This document shows positions 53,622 through 64,000 of a stretch of 64,000 nt of DNA, one piece after another. The translations under genes and the position numbers were made by a program. Each line of letters starts with the position of its first letter. Position 1 is the stretch's first letter. Below the pieces are notes generated by a model. The model made no database searches, was not told where the DNA came from, and saw only the letters and a list, made by a program, of their open reading frames with translations. The DNA is from Thermus altitudinis (GTDB lineage Bacteria > Deinococcota > Deinococci > Deinococcales > Thermaceae). The stretch lies in the NCBI RefSeq assembly GCF_022760835.1, contig NZ_JAKTNQ010000001.1:124566-188565 (forward strand). The letters are read 5' to 3'.

Positions 53622-54755
53622 TTGCGAGAGCTGGACGAGCGTTTTCTCCGTAGGGCGTTGCAGCTGGCCGAACGGGCTCGAGGCCACACCCACCCCAACC
53701 CCTTGGTGGGGGCGGTGCTGGTGCGGGATGGGCGGATCGTGGGGGAGGGGTACCATCCTAAGGCCGGGGAGCCCCATGCGGAGGTCTTTGCCCTAAAGGA
53801 GGCAGGGCCCTTGGCCCGGGGGGCTACCGCCTATGTTTCCTTGGAGCCCTGCAACCACCATGGCCGCACCCCTCCTTGCTCCCTAGCCCTTTTGCAGGCG
53901 GGGGTGGCCCGGGTGGTGGTGGCGGCCCAGGACCCCAACCCCTTGGCCCAAGGGGGTTTAGAGCGCCTTCGGGCGGGGGGGGTGGAGGTGGAGGCGGGGC
54001 TTCTGGAGGCCGAGGCCCGGGAACAGAACGAGGTCTTCTTCCACCGGCAAAGAAAGGGCCGGCCCTTTGTGCTCCTCAAGGCGGCCCTTACCCTGGACGG
54101 CAGGGTGGCGGCCTTGAGCGGGGATGCCCGCTATGTTTCCTCGGAGGAAAGCCGGCGCGTGGCCCAGGCCTACCGCCAGTGGCTTCCCGTGGTGATGGTG
54201 GGGGTGGGAACGGTCTTGCAGGACGATCCCTGGCTCACCGTGCGGGAGCCCGACTTCCGCCCCTTCCCCCTCATGCTGGAGCCCCCGCCCCTTAGGGACC
54301 CGGTGAAGGTGGTCCTGGACACAGAAGGCCGCACCCCTCCTACCGCTCGCATCTTCCAGAAGGGGCCCCGGGAGGAGCCTGCCCAGGTGTACGTGTTGGT
54401 GGGCAGAGGCGCTCCCAAGGAGCGGCTTAGGGTCCTCGAGGGGGTGGATGCCAGGGTGGTGGAGCTTCCCCGGGAAGGGGAAAGGGTGAGCCTGGAAGCG
54501 GCCTTGGCCTTCCTGCTGGAGGAGGGCCTGGACGGGGTCTTGTTGGAAGGCGGTCCCAGGCTGGCCGGAGCCTTTTGGCAAAGGGGCTTGGTGGATAAGC
54601 TGGCCCTTTTCGTGGCGCCCAAGGTCTTGGGGGAGGGGAAGGGGTTGTTGGAGGGGTTTGCCGTGGAGCGCATGGCCGAGGCCAAAGGGCTCAGGCTGGT
54701 GCGTAGGGAATGGCTGGGAGAGGATCTTTGGCTGGAGGCCTATCCGGAGGGATGA
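53622..54755 (+). CDS. ribD: Bifunctional riboflavin deaminase/reductase RibD
   Basis: A 377-residue protein performing steps two and three of riboflavin synthesis: deamination of the pyrimidine, then NADPH reduction of its ribose. I chose TTG 53622, because GGAGG lies 4 bases upstream and because ATG 53604 sits inside the riboswitch stem with no ribosome-binding site. The deaminase half has His52 in PHAEVFALKEAG and Cys77 and Cys86 in EPCNHHGRTPPCSL (zinc site). The reductase half begins near residue 145 with FVLLKAALTLDGRVA and ends with VFVAPKVLG-type sequence. Under FMN control. Confidence 0.95.
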   Translation: MRELDERFLRRALQLAERARGHTHPNPLVGAVLVRDGRIVGEGYHPKAGEPHAEVFALKEAGPLARGATAYVSLEPCNHHGRTPPCSLALLQAGVARVVVAAQDPNPLAQGGLERLRAGGVEVEAGLLEAEAREQNEVFFHRQRKGRPFVLLKAALTLDGRVAALSGDARYVSSEESRRVAQAYRQWLPVVMVGVGTVLQDDPWLTVREPDFRPFPLMLEPPPLRDPVKVVLDTEGRTPPTARIFQKGPREEPAQVYVLVGRGAPKERLRVLEGVDARVVELPREGERVSLEAALAFLLEEGLDGVLLEGGPRLAGAFWQRGLVDKLALFVAPKVLGEGKGLLEGFAVERMAEAKGLRLVRREWLGEDLWLEAYPEG

Positions 54756-55339
54756 TGTTCACGGGACTGGTGGAGGAAACGGGCGAGATCGTAGGGGTGG
54801 AGGAAGGGCCCTTCCTCAGGGTGCGGATTGCCGCCCAAGAGGTGCTTTCCGACCTTAAGGTAGGGGATTCCGTGGCCGTGGACGGGGTCTGCCTCACCGC
54901 GGTGGCGGTGGATGGGGAGGGGTTTTGGGTGGAGTTGGCCCAGGAGACCCGGCGCCGCACCGCCCCCACCTGGCGGGTGGGGCACCGGCCCAACCTGGAA
55001 AGGGCCCTTAGGGTGGGGGACCGGCTTGGGGGGCATTTCGTCACCGGGCATGTGGATGGGGTGGCGGAGGTGGTGGCCATCCGGGAGACCCCAGGGGCCC
55101 GGGACTACTACTTCCGCACGCCGCGGGAACTGGCCCGCTACATCGCCGAAAAGGGGAGCGTGGCCCTAAACGGGGTTTCCCTCACGGTGGCGGGGCTGGA
55201 GGGGGATGCCTTCTTCGTGACCCTGATCCCCCACACCCTAAGGGTCACCAACCTGGGAAGCCTGAGGGTGGGGGATGGGGTGAACCTGGAGGTGGACCTC
55301 ATCGCCCGTTACCTGGAACGATTGATGAAGGGGGAATGA
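54755..55339 (+). CDS. ribE: Riboflavin synthase alpha subunit
   Basis: A 194-residue riboflavin synthase, which dismutates two lumazine molecules into riboflavin. It starts MFTGLVEETGEI, the family N-terminus, at ATG 54755 (an overlapping ATG lies at 54752). Two similar lumazine-binding barrels are visible: about 1-90 (GDSVAVDGVCLTAVAVDG) and about 95-185 (GSVALNGVSLTVAGLEG). It follows ribD with the ATG overlapping its stop and overlaps ribBA by ATGA. Confidence 0.96.
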   Translation: MFTGLVEETGEIVGVEEGPFLRVRIAAQEVLSDLKVGDSVAVDGVCLTAVAVDGEGFWVELAQETRRRTAPTWRVGHRPNLERALRVGDRLGGHFVTGHVDGVAEVVAIRETPGARDYYFRTPRELARYIAEKGSVALNGVSLTVAGLEGDAFFVTLIPHTLRVTNLGSLRVGDGVNLEVDLIARYLERLMKGE

Positions 55340-56538
55340 TGGAGGGTTTGGCCAGCGTTAGGGAACTCCTGGAGGAACTCCGCCAAGGCCGCCCGGTGAT
55401 CCTGGTGGACGACGAGGACCGGGAAAACGAGGGCGACCTCATCATGGCGGCGGAACACGTGACCCCGGAGTGGGTGAACTTTATGCTCAAGGAGTGCCGG
55501 GGCCTGCTTTGCGTGGCCCTCACCGAGGAGCGGGCCCAGGCCTTGGACCTGCCCCTCATGGTGGAGAGGAACCAGGATCCCCAGGGCACCCGCTTCACCG
55601 TGAGCGTGGATGCTCGAGGAACCAGCACGGGGATTTCCGCCTTTGAGCGGGCGGCCACCCTTAGGCTTCTGGCTGACCCCGGGGCCACTGCCCAAGACTT
55701 CCGGCGTCCGGGGCACATCTTTCCCCTAGTGGCGAGGCCCGGCGGGGTCCTGAGGCGGGCCGGGCACACGGAGGCCACGGTGGACCTCCTGCGCCTGGCG
55801 GGGCTTACCCCTGTGGGAAGCCTCATTGAGATTCTCAAGGAGGATGGCAGCATGGCCCGCCTGCCGGACCTGCTACGCTTCGCCAAGCGGCATGGACTAA
55901 AGGTGGGCACCATTGCCGACCTCATCCGCTATCGCCTGGAGAAGGGGGATCTCTACGTGAGGCGGGAGGCGGAGGCCCTTTTGCCCACCCGGTTTGGCGA
56001 GTTCCGCATCCTGGGCTACCGGGATAGCCTCACCGGGGAGGAGCACGCTGCCCTGGTCATGGGAAGCTGGGAGCCTGAGGAGCCCATCCTGGTGCGCATG
56101 CACTCCGAGTGCCTCACCGGGGATGCCCTGCACTCCTTAAGGTGTGATTGTGGTTTCCAGCGGGACCTGGCCCTGGAGCGGATTGCCCAGGAGGGGAAGG
56201 GGGTTTTGGTCTACCTGAGGCAGGAGGGGCGGGGAATCGGCCTCATCAACAAGATCCGGGCCTACCACCTGCAGGACCAAGGGCTGGACACGGTGGAGGC
56301 CAATCTGGCCTTGGGATTTCCTCCGGATCTACGGGACTACGGGGTGGGGGCCCAGATCCTCTACGACCTGGGGGTGCGCAAGATGCGCCTTCTCACCAAT
56401 AACCCCCGCAAGGTAAAGGCCCTTTCCGGCTTCGGCATAGAGATCGTGGAGCGCCTTCCCTTGCGGGCCGGGGACAATCCCCACAACGAGCGGTACCTCC
56501 AGGCCAAAAAGGAGAAGCTCGGGCACTGGATGGACTGA
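55336..56538 (+). CDS. ribBA: 3,4-dihydroxy-2-butanone 4-phosphate synthase / GTP cyclohydrolase II
   Basis: A 400-residue fusion of both entry enzymes of riboflavin synthesis. The RibB half (1-205) has DDEDRENEGDLIMAAEH and RPGHIFPLVARPGGVLRRAGHTEA, with the acidic metal-binding residues. The RibA half has the zinc site in HSECLTGDALHSLRCDCGFQ (three Cys) and YLRQEGRGIGLINKIRAY. Both active sites look complete. The lumazine synthase gene ribH, often the next gene, is absent from this window. Confidence 0.96.
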   Translation: MMEGLASVRELLEELRQGRPVILVDDEDRENEGDLIMAAEHVTPEWVNFMLKECRGLLCVALTEERAQALDLPLMVERNQDPQGTRFTVSVDARGTSTGISAFERAATLRLLADPGATAQDFRRPGHIFPLVARPGGVLRRAGHTEATVDLLRLAGLTPVGSLIEILKEDGSMARLPDLLRFAKRHGLKVGTIADLIRYRLEKGDLYVRREAEALLPTRFGEFRILGYRDSLTGEEHAALVMGSWEPEEPILVRMHSECLTGDALHSLRCDCGFQRDLALERIAQEGKGVLVYLRQEGRGIGLINKIRAYHLQDQGLDTVEANLALGFPPDLRDYGVGAQILYDLGVRKMRLLTNNPRKVKALSGFGIEIVERLPLRAGDNPHNERYLQAKKEKLGHWMD

Positions 56539-56566
56539 GGGGTTCCCCCAGCCCTAGCATGAGGCT

Positions 56567-58669
56567 ATGCTCCGGCTAGGGGTTCTCGTGCTTCTCCTCT
56601 TGGCCTTCCTGGGCCCCGCATGGCCCCTACCGGGGCGGGTGGTGTACCTCTTGGACTTTTCCCCTTCCGCTCGGGATAGCGTTTTTGCCCTAGCGGAACG
56701 TTTGCCTAGGGATGGGATCTACCTGGCCTTTGCCGAGCGGGTGGCCCGGCTACCCTCACCCACCGCCCGTAGGCTGGACCTTGGGGAAGGGACGGACCTG
56801 GGGGCGGCTTTTAGGGAGGCGCTAGCCCTTAGGCCTGACCGGGTGGTGCTGGTCTCCGATGGGCTCTTTGCCCCCATACCGGCGCCTTTCCCCCTGGATG
56901 CGGTGTACGTGCCCCCCAAGCCCCATGTGGCGGTGGGGCTTTTGCCCCCGCCTTACCCGCTTTATGGGGAGACGGTGGGGGTGGGGGTGGTCCTCGAGGC
57001 CCCCGTGCCCGTGGAGGCCCGGCTTAGGGTGGAGGGTCCTGGGGGGTCCGTGGAAAAGAGTCTCCGGGTGGAGGGTCGCAAAACCCTGGCCTACACCTTC
57101 TCCCTTACGGAGAAGGCCCAGGTGCGGGCGGTGGTGGAGGGCGCCTGGGGCAGGAGCGAGGCCCAGGTGAGCCTGGAACCTGCCGACCGCGGCCAGGCCC
57201 TGGTGCTGGGGGATCCGGCCTTGGCCCGTTACCTGGAGGCCCAGGGTTTTCAGGTGGAGGAGGGCCCCTTCCGCCTGCCCTTGGAGGCCGACCTGGTGGT
57301 GGTGGGCCTGGGGGTCCTGGACCTTCCCCCAGGAGCCCCCGAGGCCCTAAGGGAGTATCTGCGCCGGGGGGGAGGGCTTCTTTTCACCGCCACCCCCAAG
57401 GGCCTTTTCTTCGGTGGCTGGGACCGGGTCTTGCCGGAAGACCTTCCCTTAAAGCCCCTGGGCCGTAAGGGGGCGGCCTTGGTCCTGGTCCTGGATGTTT
57501 CCGGAAGCATGGAGGGGGAGAAGCTTTCCCTGGCGGTGGCCGGGGCCTTGGAACTGGTGCGGTCGGCGGCGCCGGAGGATTACCTGGGCGTGGTCCTCTT
57601 TTCCTCCACCCACCGGGTGCTGTTCCCTCCGCGACCCATGACCGAGCAGGGCAAAAAGGAGGCGGAAAGCCTTCTCCTCTCCGTGCGGGCTGGGGGTGGG
57701 ACGGTCCTAGGCCCTGCCTTCCGGGAGGCGGTCAGGCTGCTTCAGGATGTGCCCGTGGAGCGCAAGGGGGTTTTGGTGCTGAGCGACGGTCTCATCTCCG
57801 ATTCCCAGGACCCCATCCTGTTCCTGGCGGAGGCCTCGGGCCTCGAGGTGAGCACCATGGCCTTAGGTCCTGACGCCGACCGGGCCTTCTTGGAGAAGCT
57901 GGCCCAGCGGGGTGGGGGGCGGTACTACCAGGCGGCCACCGCCCAGGAACTTCCCCGGCTTTTCCTGAGGGAGGGGCAGGAGGTGTTCCAAGGCGAGCGC
58001 CTGGAGGGCCGTTTCCCCGTGCAAGCCAGGCCCCATCCCCTCACCCAAGGGTTTTCCCCACCCCCCCTTTCCGTTCTCCTGCCGGCCCGGGCCGAGCCCT
58101 GGGCGGAGGTGCTTGTGGAGAGCGAGGGGCGGGCGGTTTTGGCCATGGGGGAGCGGGGGGAAGGGCGGGTGGCCGCCTTGGCCACCGACCTTTCCCGGTC
58201 CTGGCGAGGTTGGGAAGGGGCTGCCCCCTTTTTTGGGGGGCTTGCCCGCTACCTCATGGGAAGCCAAAAGGCCCTGGCCCTCTATACCTACCCTGAGGGG
58301 CACCAGGTGCGTGCCGTGGTCCTGGGCCGTTTAGAGAACCCCCTTTTCCTTAGCGGGGGAAGGGAGGTGCCCTTGGTGCCCACGGGTCCGGAGCGGTACG
58401 AGGTGCTGGCTGGGGAACCGGGGGTGCTCTTAGACGGGAAGCGCCGCCTTCCCCTAACCCTACCCCTTCCCGGGGAGTGGACCCCCAGGGATGGGGAAGG
58501 GATTCTCAGGGCCCTGGCCGAGACCTCTGGGGGAAGGCTTCTGGCCCTCGAGGATTTGGGAAGGGTGCCGCTTTCCTCCTTGCCCCTTCGCCCCTACCTC
58601 ATCGCCTTAGCCCTGGCCCTCTTCCTCCTGGAACGTTTTCGGGAGGCGCGATGGGGTGCGCCCAAGTGA
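56567..58669 (+). CDS. VWA-domain membrane protein with amidotransferase-like region
   Basis: A 700-residue protein with an N-terminal hydrophobic segment (about 3-20) and one near the C-terminus (about 672-690), so most of it is probably outside the cytoplasm. A first degenerate VWA-like region (LLDFSPSARDSVFA) is followed by a stretch near 215-290 like the class I glutamine-amidotransferase fold (YLRRGGGLLFTATP). A true VWA domain then has MIDAS DVSGS at 310-314 and SDGLISDSQDP. Related membrane VWA proteins (BatA-like, CDD 'von Willebrand plus GATase') act in envelope or assembly complexes. Role unknown. It lies 28 bases after ribBA but probably is not a riboflavin gene. Confidence 0.8.
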   Translation: MLRLGVLVLLLLAFLGPAWPLPGRVVYLLDFSPSARDSVFALAERLPRDGIYLAFAERVARLPSPTARRLDLGEGTDLGAAFREALALRPDRVVLVSDGLFAPIPAPFPLDAVYVPPKPHVAVGLLPPPYPLYGETVGVGVVLEAPVPVEARLRVEGPGGSVEKSLRVEGRKTLAYTFSLTEKAQVRAVVEGAWGRSEAQVSLEPADRGQALVLGDPALARYLEAQGFQVEEGPFRLPLEADLVVVGLGVLDLPPGAPEALREYLRRGGGLLFTATPKGLFFGGWDRVLPEDLPLKPLGRKGAALVLVLDVSGSMEGEKLSLAVAGALELVRSAAPEDYLGVVLFSSTHRVLFPPRPMTEQGKKEAESLLLSVRAGGGTVLGPAFREAVRLLQDVPVERKGVLVLSDGLISDSQDPILFLAEASGLEVSTMALGPDADRAFLEKLAQRGGGRYYQAATAQELPRLFLREGQEVFQGERLEGRFPVQARPHPLTQGFSPPPLSVLLPARAEPWAEVLVESEGRAVLAMGERGEGRVAALATDLSRSWRGWEGAAPFFGGLARYLMGSQKALALYTYPEGHQVRAVVLGRLENPLFLSGGREVPLVPTGPERYEVLAGEPGVLLDGKRRLPLTLPLPGEWTPRDGEGILRALAETSGGRLLALEDLGRVPLSSLPLRPYLIALALALFLLERFREARWGAPK

Positions 58670-58747
58670 GGGCCCTCGAGCCAGGGATTCGGCCCTCTTG
58701 TGCCGAGATCACGCCCTAGGCTTTGGGGGCGACCCTATCCTAAGGCC

Positions 58748-59089
58748 ATGCACTGGGATGACGAGTGGGAGAGGTGGTTCCTGCAGCAGGCCCAAAGGAG
58801 GCGCCAGGAGGAGAAGCCCTTGCACGACCGCATCAACCAGCTGGAGGCGGCCCTTTACGATGCCCAGCAAACCCTTCGCCATCTCCAGGCGGAAAAGCAG
58901 GAGTGTTATGAGCGCACCCAAGCGGTGGCCATAGGCCAGGTGTTTCCCGGCCCCGAGCTTTTCGCCTTGAAAAAGACGCTGGAAGAGGCTTGGCTGGAGC
59001 TGGTGTTGGTGGCCTCGCCAAAGGCCGAGGCGCTTTCGGAACTCATCCGTGTTTTGGAGCGCTATTTTCCAGACCAAAACCCTCGGTGA
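58748..59089 (+). CDS. Small coiled-coil protein of unknown function
   Basis: A 113-residue protein from ATG 58748. Residues 15-62 (EEKPLHDRINQLEAALYDAQ and following) form a clear coiled coil; the remainder is helical, with FALKKTLEEAWLELVLVASP. No enzyme or binding motif is seen. TATCCT at 58736-58741 is 6 bases from the start, like other leaderless promoters here. Its last 47 bases overlap the end of the convergent thioesterase gene. Confidence 0.65.
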   Translation: MHWDDEWERWFLQQAQRRRQEEKPLHDRINQLEAALYDAQQTLRHLQAEKQECYERTQAVAIGQVFPGPELFALKKTLEEAWLELVLVASPKAEALSELIRVLERYFPDQNPR

Positions 59090-59531
59090 TCTGCACCAAC
59101 ACCGCTTCCCCCCGCACGGTGAGCACGCCTTCCGCGTAAAGCTCGGTTTCCACCACCACCTTTTTCCCCTTCACCTCCTTGGCCCGGCCCACCAGGAGGA
59201 GTTCCGGGCCCAGGGGGGTGGGCTTTAGGTAGTCCACCTTGAGGCTGGCGGTGACGAAGCGGAGGGGATGGCGTTCCAGGTCCAGGCCCTCGGCCTGGGC
59301 CTTAGCCGCGGCGGCGGTGGCGGTGGAGTGGCAGTCCACCAAGGAGGCCAGAAGCCCCCCATACACGTACCCAGGGATGGCGGTATGGTGGGGGCTTGGG
59401 GTGAAGCGGGTTTCGCTCTGGGCCTTTTGGGGGTGCCAGTGGGTTTTGATGTGGAGGCCCATGGGGTTCAGGTAGCCACACCCATAGCAGTGGGCCCATT
59501 CCGGTGGATAGTAAAGCTGGATGGCCTTCAT
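59043..59531 (-). CDS. PaaI-type hot-dog thioesterase
   Basis: A 162-residue hot-dog fold protein. The N-terminal [13 protein letters not shown] and the catalytic-helix region [21 protein letters not shown] are characteristic of PaaI/YbgC-like acyl-CoA thioesterases. It overlaps the methylmalonyl-CoA mutase small subunit gene by ATGA and so is translated with it; it might clear unwanted CoA esters from propionate or methylmalonate metabolism. The 3' end overlaps the convergent coiled-coil gene by 47 bases. Confidence 0.8.
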   Translation of the reverse strand: MKAIQLYYPPEWAHCYGCGYLNPMGLHIKTHWHPQKAQSETRFTPSPHHTAIPGYVYGGLLASLVDCHSTATAAAAKAQAEGLDLERHPLRFVTASLKVDYLKPTPLGPELLLVGRAKEVKGKKVVVETELYAEGVLTVRGEAVLVQITEGFGLENSAPKHG

Positions 59532-59947
59532 GCTAAGCCCTGGGCCTGCCAGCGCTCCGGCACCGCCCGCCTTAGGAAGTCCACGATCTCCTGGGTGCTG
59601 GTCCCGGGGCCAAACACCGCCGCCACCCCTAGCTCCTTCAGCCTGGGCACGTCCTCGTCGGGGATGATCCCTCCCCCGAAGAGGAGGATGTCCGAGGCTC
59701 CCCGCTCGTCCAAAAGCCTTTTAACCTCCCGGAAGTAGTGCATGTGGGCCCCCGAGAGGATGGATAGCCCAATGGCGTCCACGTCCTCCTGGATGGCCGC
59801 CGAGACGATCATCTCGGGGGTTTGCCGTAGGCCGGTGTAAATGACCTCCATGCCGGCATCCCTTAAGGCCCGGGCCACCACCTTGGCCCCACGGTCGTGG
59901 CCATCCAGCCCGGGCTTGGCGATGAGCACCCGTATGCGCCGGTCCAT
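59528..59947 (-). CDS. Methylmalonyl-CoA mutase, cobalamin-binding subunit
   Basis: A 139-residue free-standing B12-binding domain. The cobalamin-coordinating His17 is in LDGHDRG, and the lower nucleotide-binding motifs [11 protein letters not shown] and [10 protein letters not shown] follow. It pairs with the separate catalytic chain encoded 9 bases upstream. In many bacteria the two are one polypeptide; archaea and Thermus use split chains. Confidence 0.94.
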   Translation of the reverse strand: MDRRIRVLIAKPGLDGHDRGAKVVARALRDAGMEVIYTGLRQTPEMIVSAAIQEDVDAIGLSILSGAHMHYFREVKRLLDERGASDILLFGGGIIPDEDVPRLKELGVAAVFGPGTSTQEIVDFLRRAVPERWQAQGLA

Positions 59948-59956
59948 AACCCCATC

Positions 59957-61612
<1,656 letters not shown>

Positions 61613-61631
61613 GGGCCCTCCCTTGGGCCAT

Positions 61632-61637
61632 ATTCTA
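61632..61637 (-). promoter_or_regulatory. Candidate -10 box for the methylmalonyl-CoA mutase operon
   Basis: Minus-strand TAGAAT lies 20 bases before ATG 61612, leaving room for the ribosome-binding site. No clear -35 is present. Confidence 0.4.
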
Positions 61638-61803
61638 CGCTTTTGTGCGCCCAAGGAAAAGAGCGTTATGCCATCCCTGCCGCCGGCGCGCCCGGCCCAG
61701 GGCTATCCAGGGGTTAGGGCTCCAGCCCCGCCTTTCCCAGGGGGCCAGGGTAGGGGGGAACGCCCTGCGAGAGGTCTTCCCTGGGCCTTGGGCCGCAGCT
61801 TCC

Positions 61804-62676
61804 TCACCCCGGGCGTTTACGCTCGCTTTCGGGTTCCACGTGGATGGTTACGGCAAGCCCGGGGAAACTCCTCTCCAGAACCCTTTCCAGCTCATCGCAG
61901 AGCCGGTGGGCTTCTTCCACCGTCATGGACCCCGGCACCACCAGGTGGAACTCCAAAAAGGCCCGGTTTCCCGCCTTGCGGGTCTTTAGGTCGTGGACCT
62001 CCAGGGCCCTTTCCCGCAAGGCCTGGCCAATGGTTTCCCGGATCCGCCCCACCTCTTCTGGGGGGAGGCCCTCGTCCATAAGCCCCCCCACGGACTGGCG
62101 CACCAGGCGGAAGCCCATGAGGAGGATGTTCCCCGCCACCAATAGGGCCAGGAGGGGGTCCAGCACCCATAGCCCCGTGGCCCAGGCCAGGCCCACGCCG
62201 GCCAGCACCCCCACGGAGGTCAGGACATCGGAAAGCACATGGTACCCATCGGCGGTGAGGGCCGGGGAGCGGAGGAGCCTTCCCTGGCGGATGAGGTGCC
62301 AGGCCAGGAGCCCATTGAGGAGGGAGGCCACGAGGCTGACCAGTAGACCAGGCCCCAGGCCCTGGAGGGGCTTGGGCTCCAGGAGGCGGGGGATGGACTC
62401 CTTGGCGATGAGGAGGGCAGCCAGCACCACCAAGACCCCCTCCAGCACCGCGGAGAAGTACTCGGCCTTGGTGTGGCCAAAGGGGTGGGTTTCGTCGGGG
62501 GGCCTCTGGGCGAAGCGGATGGCGAAGAGGGCCAGAAGCGCGGCCGCCACGTTCACCGTGGACTCGAGGGCATCGGAAAGAAGGGCCACCGAGCCGGTGA
62601 GCAGGTAGGCCACCCCCTTAAGCCCTAAGACCAGGAGGGCCACCAGGAAGCTGAGGCGGGCTGCCCTTTCCGCCAC
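61804..62676 (-). CDS. czrB: Cation diffusion facilitator, CzrB-like zinc exporter
   Basis: A 290-residue CDF transporter. It starts at GTG 62676, directly after the lysS stop. Six membrane helices (about 10-205) carry the metal-site motifs SDALES and DGYHVLSDVLTS, and the loop HPFGHTKAEY. The cytoplasmic domain (about 206-285) has VHDLKTRKAGNRAFLEFHLV and ends HVEPESERKR. It is close to CzrB of T. thermophilus, which exports Zn2+ and Cd2+ in exchange for protons. Confidence 0.93.
   Translation of the reverse strand: MAERAARLSFLVALLVLGLKGVAYLLTGSVALLSDALESTVNVAAALLALFAIRFAQRPPDETHPFGHTKAEYFSAVLEGVLVVLAALLIAKESIPRLLEPKPLQGLGPGLLVSLVASLLNGLLAWHLIRQGRLLRSPALTADGYHVLSDVLTSVGVLAGVGLAWATGLWVLDPLLALLVAGNILLMGFRLVRQSVGGLMDEGLPPEEVGRIRETIGQALRERALEVHDLKTRKAGNRAFLEFHLVVPGSMTVEEAHRLCDELERVLERSFPGLAVTIHVEPESERKRPG

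Positions 62677-64000
<1,324 letters not shown>

Noticed and set aside
58670-58747. Upstream extension of the coiled-coil protein to 58700
   Set aside because: The added residues (Arg/Pro rich) show no coiled-coil pattern and lack a start signal; the -10-like TATCCT points to ATG 58748.
61613-61803. Terminator or small gene between the zinc exporter and methylmalonyl-CoA mutase
   Set aside because: Only short GC hairpins without a T-run are present, and no frame has a ribosome-binding site. I see just the candidate -10 box for the mutase.

Overview
This window is a piece of a Thermus chromosome. The sequence is very GC-rich, genes are packed with ATGA or TAATG overlaps, and several proteins match Thermus forms closely: a fused SecDF of 735 residues whose key Asp340 and Asp637 fall at the positions known from the T. 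thermophilus protein, a 571-residue IF2, V/A-type ATP synthase subunits, a CzrB-like zinc exporter, and a tmRNA close to that of T. thermophilus. The tmRNA tag reads ANKPAYALAA rather than the T. thermophilus ANTNYALAA, so this is probably another Thermus species.

Layout, left to right. 1-1090: end of the V/A-ATPase operon (subunits B and D) and a terminator. 1098-11854 (minus): a MarR-type regulator, two TolC-like proteins, an RND adaptor and pump, a membrane-anchored hydrolase, and aconitase. 11936-20597: housekeeping and small operons (CBS/CNNM membrane protein, cytidine deaminase, LEA14 lipoprotein, DapA-like aldolase, a large unknown membrane protein, serine dehydratase beta, an orphan histidine kinase coupled to lepA). 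20597-25321 (plus): a GGDEF protein, then a beta-oxidation-type cluster (acyl-CoA dehydrogenase, thiolase, SDR, CoA-transferase).

25318-33303 (minus) is a catabolic operon: MmsA-like dehydrogenase, Zn alcohol dehydrogenase, a TRAP importer, an acyl-CoA synthetase and 3-hydroxybutyrate dehydrogenase, with a divergent PucR-type regulator and an inverted repeat in the gap. 34474-43257 (minus) is a ten-gene operon joining a FabH-like condensing enzyme, an acyl-CoA synthetase, two alpha/beta hydrolases and a MaoC hydratase to a complete Liv-type ABC importer. A large MalT-like/SARP-like regulator is divergent from it. This is the best candidate here for an uncharacterised pathway.

46115-52424 (minus) is the secDF, infB, ylxR, nusA, rimP translation/transcription block, with a possible small ORF between infB and secDF. 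52577-52922 is ssrA (tmRNA). Just behind it lie remnants of a PIN-domain toxin and probably its antitoxin. Then come an FMN riboswitch and ribD-ribE-ribBA, a VWA-domain membrane protein, a small coiled-coil protein, a thioesterase and split methylmalonyl-CoA mutase (minus), the zinc exporter, and lysS, which runs off the right edge.

Regulatory themes: many genes have a -10 box about 7 bases before the start codon, suggesting leaderless transcripts. Three convergent gene pairs end in a shared CTAA or CTAG. The RFN element pairs directly with the ribD ribosome-binding site. All functions are read from motifs and context; no database search was run.
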